A stretch of DNA of 12,022 bases, taken from contig JABUSD010000354.1 of NCBI GenBank assembly GCA_021442845.1, positions 1 through 12,022 of the forward strand. Reading direction: 5' to 3'. The DNA is from Holdemanella sp. Lineage in GTDB: Bacteria; Bacillota_I; Bacilli_A; Erysipelotrichales; Erysipelotrichaceae. The translations under genes and the position numbers were made by a program. A model generated the notes under the pieces. The model searched no databases. It saw nothing but the letters and a program-made list of their open reading frames with translations, and was not told where the DNA came from. Shown in pieces: positions 7,846 to 12,022 of the stretch. Numbering within the stretch: the first letter of the stretch is position 1; each line of letters starts with the position of its first letter.

Positions 7846-7880
7846 TGTCAGATGTCTATGCGTCTGACATTTTTATTTTA
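7846..7880 (+). terminator. Intrinsic terminator before the potD ribosome binding site
   Basis: TGTCAGATG (7846-7854) pairs with CGTCTGACA (7861-7869), 9 bp with one G-U and a 6-nt loop, followed by TTTTTATTTT. The run of T ends right at the AGGAGG (7880-7885) of potD. It therefore lies in the potD leader, either as an attenuator or as the end of a separate small RNA. Confidence 0.85.
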
Positions 7881-7893
7881 GGAGGAAATCGAA

Positions 7894-8961
7894 ATGAAGA
7901 AAATGTTAAAAGGAGTACTTGCGGTTTCAATGGTCGCATCATTAGCTGGATGTTCATCAAAGAGTGGTAAATATGAAGGACAGACACTAAAGCTTTACAA
8001 CTGGGGTGAATACATCGGGGAAAATGTAATCAATGAATTTGAAAAGAGAACTGGGGCTAAAGTATCCAATGATTTCTTTGATTCCAATGAACAGATGTAT
8101 GTAAAGGTATCGAATGGTGAAAAGTATGATTTATTAGTTCCTAGTGACTACATGATCCAAAGATTGATTGAAGAAGATTATCTTATGGAATTGGATAAAT
8201 CAAAAATCACATGTATGGATGATTTAAATCCTGAAATCTTAGATCTTGAATACGATCCAGGAAACAAATATTCCATTCCTTATTTCTATGGAACTGTTGG
8301 TATTGTCTATGATAAGACACAGGTGGATAAAAAGGATTTAGAAACAGAAGGTTGGGATATCTTCCTTGATACAAAATACAAAGGAAATATCTACCTATAC
8401 AACTCTGAAAGAGATTCCTTCATGATGGCTTTAAAAGCATTGGGTTATTCAATGAATACAGACAATGAACAGGAATTACAGGAAGCTTATGACTGGCTTG
8501 AAAAGTGTGTTACAACAATGGACCCTGAAATTGTTACAGATGAAATCATCGACAATATGGCACAGGCTCGTAAAGCATTTGGTTTAATGTATTCTGGTGA
8601 TGCAACATATGTCATTGCGGAAAATTCGGATATTGACTACTATATGCCTGAATCAGGAACAAACATCTGGACAGATGCGATGGTTATTCCAAAGAATGCG
8701 GAAAATCCTGAATTAGCGTATGAATTCATTAACTTTGTTGCTGAATATGATCAGGCTTATGATAACTCATCCTATGTTGGATATACATCACCTGTTAAAA
8801 AAGTAGCCGATGATTTAAGCAAAGGGGACTTCGATGGTATTGATGCTTATATCCCATCTCTATCCAATGATAAGAATGAAGTATTTAGATACAATGAAAA
8901 TGCCCGTAAGATTATCTCTAATCTATGGTCAAAGATTTTAATTGTTACAAGTAATAAGTAG
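7894..8961 (+). CDS. potD: PotD-like polyamine-binding lipoprotein of an ABC transporter
   Basis: Extracytoplasmic solute-binding protein related to PotD (spermidine/putrescine). Residues 1-20 form a lipoprotein signal peptide with lipobox LAGC; Cys20 would be lipidated and anchor it outside the membrane. Mature features align with E. coli PotD: LYNWGEYIG (34-42, ligand-stacking Trp37), YDLLVPSDYMI, YSIPYFYGTVGI, RDSFMMALKALGYSMNT (173-189, acidic ligand contacts Glu172/Asp174), MYSGDATYV, NIWTDAMVIPKNA with Trp259 and Asp261, and GYTSP with Tyr297. The 355 residues match the family. The start is ATG 7894 with AGGAGG 8 nt upstream. No PotA, PotB or PotC gene is adjacent; the gene stands alone between a divergent operon and a convergent helicase. 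Polyamine binding is inferred from the family; which polyamine is unknown. Confidence 0.9.
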   Translation: MKKMLKGVLAVSMVASLAGCSSKSGKYEGQTLKLYNWGEYIGENVINEFEKRTGAKVSNDFFDSNEQMYVKVSNGEKYDLLVPSDYMIQRLIEEDYLMELDKSKITCMDDLNPEILDLEYDPGNKYSIPYFYGTVGIVYDKTQVDKKDLETEGWDIFLDTKYKGNIYLYNSERDSFMMALKALGYSMNTDNEQELQEAYDWLEKCVTTMDPEIVTDEIIDNMAQARKAFGLMYSGDATYVIAENSDIDYYMPESGTNIWTDAMVIPKNAENPELAYEFINFVAEYDQAYDNSSYVGYTSPVKKVADDLSKGDFDGIDAYIPSLSNDKNEVFRYNENARKIISNLWSKILIVTSNK

Positions 8962-8996
8962 AAAATACAAGAGGCTATCTAGCCTCTTGTATTTTT
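8962..8996. terminator. Bidirectional terminator shared by potD and dbpA
   Basis: A near-perfect inverted repeat pairs AAAATACAAGAGGCT (8962-8976) with AGCCTCTTGTATTTT (8981-8995) around a 4-nt loop. The flanking A and T runs let it act on both strands. It begins one base after the potD stop. The dbpA stop codon (8975-8977) and the codons before it lie inside the stem, so the right arm is coding sequence. Confidence 0.9.
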
Positions 8997-10384
8997 AGTT
9001 TCTTATTTTTTATCGTACGATTCTGTAGCTGTTTTAAAACAAGCTTTCCTTTATCATTTAATATTTCTACATAGGATTGATGATCCTGTACCTGGATTAT
9101 ACCAATATCTTCCATAGATACAGTTTCAATCTGACAGATGGCACCGACAATATCTCCTGGACGAATCTTCTTATTCTTTCCTCCATTCAGATACAATGTC
9201 ATTCTTCCTTTCTTTAATTCCTTTGCCTTATTTTCTACAATCTTTGTACTTTTTGAAATGATTTCCTTATCCTGTTTACTTATTGTATATGGAATAAAAG
9301 GTTCGACAGGAATCTCTTTATGCAGATATTCTTTTAACTGTTGTACATGATTATTATCATATTCATTGATAAAGGTGATGGCCATGCCTTTTTCATTGAC
9401 TCTTCCGCTTCGCCCAATTCGATGCGTATAGAATGCCATAGGCGATGGCATATCATAATTGATAATACAATCCACTTTCATGATATCCAATCCTCTTGCG
9501 GCAACATCCGTTGCGATTAGGACTCTGAAAGCACCTTTCTTAAAATCCTTTATACATGAAAACCGCTCATCCTGCATGAGACCTGCATGGATCCGATTGC
9601 AGGATACATCCTTATCTTTTAAATACGTATATATCGCTTCTACCCTTGCCTGTGTCTTTCCAAAGACAATCAGGCTATCCCATTTGTACTTTCCAATGCA
9701 TTGATATAGAATTTCATTTTTTAACGTTTCTTTAACCGAATAGAAATATTCATCAATTTTGACATTTCCTTCCATTTCTATCATTTTTGGATCCTTTAAG
9801 AATTCTTTAGATAGATTCTGAATTCCTTCTGGATAGGTTGCACTGAATATACAAGTAGCAGGATTGGAGGAAAGAAACGCAAAGATAGATCGGATATCCT
9901 CAATAAAGTTTAAATTCAACATTTCATCCGCTTCATCGAGAATGACATATTTTACTTTGTCTACATTCAACGTATTCTGCTTGAGATGATCTAATAGTCT
10001 TCCAGGTGTACCTATCACAACATGCGTACGCTGTTGTAAATCTTCCTTTTGAAACTTAAAGGGCTGTTTTCCGGTAATGGATATTGTCTTTATCTTTTTA
10101 AAGGATCCTAATTTATCAAATTCCTCTTTTATCTGCAGTGATAATTCTCTTGTCGGTACAAGAACCAATGCTTGTGGTAATTTTTCATCAATTTCCATTT
10201 TCTGGATGATTGGAAGGGCAAAACTTGCCGTTTTTCCACTTCCTGTCTTTGACTTTACAATCAGATTCATAGTATCAAGCATATAAGGAATTACCCTTTC
10301 CTGTACAGGCAATGGTTCCTTATAGTCTAATATAGATAAAGCTTTTAAGATATTTTCATCCAATCCAAGTTCTTTAAAAGACAT
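8975..10384 (-). CDS. dbpA: DEAD-box RNA helicase of the DbpA/YxiN type
   Basis: ATP-dependent RNA helicase expected to act on 23S rRNA during large-subunit assembly. The 469-residue protein has every core motif in order: Q motif (Phe3 to Gln28), SKTGSGKT (45-52), PTRELS (77-82), TPGR (126-129), DEAD (150-153), SAT (181-183), ATDVAARGLDI (291-301) and HRIGRSGR (321-328). Residues about 393-463 (MTLYLNGGKNKKIRPGDIVG, then EDIGIIQV and SYVEILN) match the C-terminal RNA-binding domain of DbpA and B. subtilis YxiN, which recognises hairpin 92 of 23S rRNA. ATG 10384 is chosen because GAGG lies 6 nt upstream; a TTG at 10405 has no such site. It overlaps the upstream transglutaminase-like gene by 11 bp, so the two are co-transcribed. 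Confidence 0.94.
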   Translation of the reverse strand: MSFKELGLDENILKALSILDYKEPLPVQERVIPYMLDTMNLIVKSKTGSGKTASFALPIIQKMEIDEKLPQALVLVPTRELSLQIKEEFDKLGSFKKIKTISITGKQPFKFQKEDLQQRTHVVIGTPGRLLDHLKQNTLNVDKVKYVILDEADEMLNLNFIEDIRSIFAFLSSNPATCIFSATYPEGIQNLSKEFLKDPKMIEMEGNVKIDEYFYSVKETLKNEILYQCIGKYKWDSLIVFGKTQARVEAIYTYLKDKDVSCNRIHAGLMQDERFSCIKDFKKGAFRVLIATDVAARGLDIMKVDCIINYDMPSPMAFYTHRIGRSGRVNEKGMAITFINEYDNNHVQQLKEYLHKEIPVEPFIPYTISKQDKEIISKSTKIVENKAKELKKGRMTLYLNGGKNKKIRPGDIVGAICQIETVSMEDIGIIQVQDHQSYVEILNDKGKLVLKQLQNRTIKNKKLKIQEAR

Positions 10385-11723
10385 CCTTGACCTCAACAAT
10401 TTCAATGATATCCTGTTTCATCACATAGTCTTCCTGTTTGATTGGACCACTCATGAATTCCACTTCCCCGGTCTGGTTATCGTATGGATCTCTTCTTGTA
10501 TATAATGTATCCGGTACATAATCCTGCTGGAATCCAACCGCACTTGGAATTCTAAATGGTTCCAGATTGCCAAAATAGAAGGCACGTTTTACAGGATCAT
10601 CGGTTCTTACTCCTGCATTTCCAAAGGAACAGTCTGCATACAACCATCCAAATGGGGCTACATAGAACTTAGCCCAGTCATGATTATCAATCATATATGG
10701 GTTGGCATACAATCCGGATTGCCATTGGGCAGGGATATGTGCCATGCGACATAATGTGATAAATAGACTTGCCATAATCCCACAGTCACCCTTCCATCCT
10801 GTTGCCGCATACATAGGAATACAAGGTAAAGTAATATACTGGCGAACAAAAGAATACATTAAATGCCCTGTAACATAATAATAGATCTTTTTCGCTTTTA
10901 ATAATGGATTTGTTTCTCCCTCAAGGATTTCATCCAATACACTTTGTAGATATGGTGTTGAAATGAAATGAGGTTCCTGCTCTTCTAAACAGAAATCTGG
11001 CTGTTCTTCTGATACAAGTGCTGGGTCTGGATCGTTGTATTTCATCGCATTGACAAATTCATATTCAACAAAGTATTCCTTCCCTTTTTCATATTTTTCT
11101 TCATAATATACATTTCTATGAGCTGTATCTTCTGGATTGACAATTCCTCCTGGTGTCATATCAATAATCTTAAAATCATGAACATTCTCTTCATGAAGTG
11201 GAATTGGAAGCCACACTCTTACCGTTTCATCTTCTTTTTCAGCATTCACCTGTAAACGCGTACGAATATGAATCTTATATGCCAGTTGCTTTTTTTCAAT
11301 CATGGCATGAATGGCATCATCCAAAGCGATGGCAGCATCACTTTTCTTATAATCCTTACAGCGTTTTGCATATGCCATTTTTGTCTTTGTGATATTATCA
11401 AAGAAATCATTCTTAATCTTTAATTCTCCTTCAATGAAGAAGAATTCAATATCTCCTGCTTTAAATAGAACATCAAATTCTTCATCTTTGAAATCGCTGA
11501 TTCTTTCTTTACAGATCTTTAATGCTTCTTCTTTACTATATATAAACTCTCTTGGATATAAATCGATGATTTCCTTCTCTAACATCAATCGTTCTTTTAA
11601 TGCCTGTGGGATATCTTTCTGTAAACGGATATCAATCATTTCTTTCATTAAGGCAAACTGTCCACTCCATTTCAATTTCATCAAATCTTCTGGTAATGGT
11701 ATATTTAAACTTGTTACTTTCAT
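10374..11723 (-). CDS. Transglutaminase-like (papain-fold) protein of unknown role
   Basis: The 449-residue protein has no signal peptide or membrane segment and is probably cytoplasmic. Residues 1-150 are mostly charged and helical with no domain I recognise. Residues about 150-225 look like a beta-rich stretch (RVWLPIPL, then YFVEYEFVN), as often precedes bacterial transglutaminase cores. The core, about 260-370, holds the Cys-His-Asp triad: Cys314 in GWKGDCGIMASLF, His348 in DNHDWAKFYV and Asp364 in WLYADCSFG. The triad is intact, so it may act as a protease, amidase or crosslinker; the substrate cannot be read. The start is ATG 11723 with GGAGG 7 nt upstream. It lies ahead of dbpA and overlaps it by 11 bp, a context that gives no clear function. 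Confidence 0.85.
   Translation of the reverse strand: MKVTSLNIPLPEDLMKLKWSGQFALMKEMIDIRLQKDIPQALKERLMLEKEIIDLYPREFIYSKEEALKICKERISDFKDEEFDVLFKAGDIEFFFIEGELKIKNDFFDNITKTKMAYAKRCKDYKKSDAAIALDDAIHAMIEKKQLAYKIHIRTRLQVNAEKEDETVRVWLPIPLHEENVHDFKIIDMTPGGIVNPEDTAHRNVYYEEKYEKGKEYFVEYEFVNAMKYNDPDPALVSEEQPDFCLEEQEPHFISTPYLQSVLDEILEGETNPLLKAKKIYYYVTGHLMYSFVRQYITLPCIPMYAATGWKGDCGIMASLFITLCRMAHIPAQWQSGLYANPYMIDNHDWAKFYVAPFGWLYADCSFGNAGVRTDDPVKRAFYFGNLEPFRIPSAVGFQQDYVPDTLYTRRDPYDNQTGEVEFMSGPIKQEDYVMKQDIIEIVEVKDVF
10391..10394 (-). promoter_or_regulatory. dbpA ribosome binding site (decides the start)
   Basis: GAGG on the minus strand, 6 nt before ATG 10384-10382, inside the last codons of the upstream gene. 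It supports the ATG over the in-frame TTG at 10405, which lies upstream of this site. Confidence 0.55.
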
Positions 11724-11744
11724 ATAGAATCCTCCAACATATTC

Positions 11745-11772
11745 ATTATAAAGGAAAACAAAAAGAATGGAA
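11745..11772 (-). promoter_or_regulatory. Likely promoter of the transglutaminase-dbpA unit
   Basis: A consensus TATAAT (-10, 11745-11750) on the minus strand lies about 22 bp before the start codon. The best -35 is a weak TTCCAT (11767-11772) at a 16-bp spacing. The 5' UTR would be only about 15 nt. Confidence 0.55.
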
Positions 11773-11784
11773 TAATTATCTATT

Positions 11785-11809
11785 TGTGAAATTATTATCT
11801 TGATTCACA
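11785..11809. repeat. Inverted repeat TGTGAA-N13-TTCACA between divergent promoters
   Basis: TGTGAA (11785-11790) and TTCACA (11804-11809) form a perfect 6-bp inverted repeat with a 13-bp spacer, upstream of the transglutaminase -10 and between it and serC. A second AT-rich pair, AATAATT/AATTATT (11771-11777 with 11790-11796), overlaps it. It could be an operator, but AT-rich sequence makes such repeats by chance. Confidence 0.3.
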
Positions 11810-11859
11810 TTTTTGTATTCAAATTAAAAACATTTGGTTTTATTTTATGAACAATGACC

Positions 11860-11887
11860 TTGAATATAAAGTCTTGCGTGGTATAAT
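11860..11887 (+). promoter_or_regulatory. Sigma-A-type promoter of serC
   Basis: TTGAAT (-35, 11860-11865), 16-bp spacer, consensus TATAAT (-10, 11882-11887). Transcription would start near 11894, giving a 5' UTR of about 47 nt. Confidence 0.75.
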
Positions 11888-11910
11888 ATGTACCGTACTG
11901 AAAGGAAATA

Positions 11911-11935
11911 GGTGGAGAAGGACCACCAGAGGTGA
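11911..11935 (+). promoter_or_regulatory. serC leader hairpin and possible 7-codon upstream ORF
   Basis: GGTGG (11911-11915) can pair with CCACC (11923-11927) around a 7-nt loop directly before the serC Shine-Dalgarno AGAGGTG (11928-11934). A GTG at 11912, preceded by AAAGGA, opens a 7-codon ORF (MEKDHQR) whose TGA (11933-11935) overlaps that Shine-Dalgarno. Both elements are visible; whether either is used is unknown. Confidence 0.3.
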
Positions 11936-11940
11936 AGAAA

Positions 11941-12022
11941 ATGACAAGAGTTTACAATTTTAGTGCAGGCCCTGCTGTCTTACCTGAAAAAGTATTGAAA
12001 CAGGCTGCAGAAGAAATGTTAG
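11941..12022 (+). CDS. serC: Phosphoserine aminotransferase, N-terminal end (truncated by window edge)
   Basis: PLP enzyme that makes O-phosphoserine from 3-phosphohydroxypyruvate and glutamate in serine synthesis. Only 27 codons are visible, but [19 protein letters not shown] is a highly characteristic SerC N-terminus (NFSAGPA followed by LP). The start is the ATG at 11941 with AGAGGTG 6 nt upstream, behind its own promoter. The neighbouring gene beyond the edge may be serA, as is common in Bacillota, but that cannot be seen here. Confidence 0.9.
   Translation, partial: MTRVYNFSAGPAVLPEKVLKQAAEEML

Noticed and set aside
10385..10405. TTG start extending dbpA by seven residues
   Set aside because: There is no ribosome binding site at the right distance, and the ATG at 10384 starts just before the Q motif (MSFKELGL), the usual DbpA N-terminus.
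1..12022. Mobile elements, CRISPR arrays, tRNA or rRNA genes
   Set aside because: No transposase, integrase, direct-repeat array, or tRNA/rRNA sequence was seen on either strand.

Overview
The window looks like chromosomal DNA from a low-GC Gram-positive bacterium (Bacillota). The evidence is an AT-rich base composition, strong AGGAGG-type ribosome binding sites, sigma-A-type promoters, a T-box leader, a YxiN-type DbpA helicase and a lipoprotein solute-binding protein. A gut Erysipelotrichia or Clostridia member is my guess from the protein flavour; nothing here proves it. TGA is read as a stop and Trp is encoded by TGG, so the genetic code is standard.

Left half (1-7523, minus strand): one arginine-biosynthesis operon transcribed right to left, argG-argH-argC-argJ-argB-argD-argF, with argF running off the left edge. 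Genes are 0-15 bp apart or overlap by 1-4 bp, so this is a single translationally coupled unit. Together it encodes the acetyl cycle (ArgJ, ArgB, ArgC, ArgD) and the ornithine-to-arginine branch (ArgF, ArgG, ArgH); only carbamoyl phosphate supply is missing. It is preceded by a promoter and a T-box leader (about 7254-7488) with a probable CGU arginine specifier codon, so uncharged tRNA-Arg should switch the operon on.

Middle (7524-8996, plus strand): a divergent sigma-A promoter drives a leader of about 270 nt that appears highly structured and ends in an intrinsic terminator directly before the ribosome binding site of a PotD-like polyamine-binding lipoprotein. I cannot assign the leader to a known RNA family. 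It is the best candidate here for an undescribed riboswitch or small RNA. No PotABC genes are adjacent.

Right (8975-11941): on the minus strand, a cytoplasmic transglutaminase-like protein is followed by an overlapping DbpA/YxiN DEAD-box helicase. The helicase converges on potD and shares a bidirectional terminator whose stem lies within the helicase's last codons. At the right edge, serC (phosphoserine aminotransferase) starts on the plus strand behind its own promoter and a short leader with a hairpin and a possible 7-codon upstream ORF.
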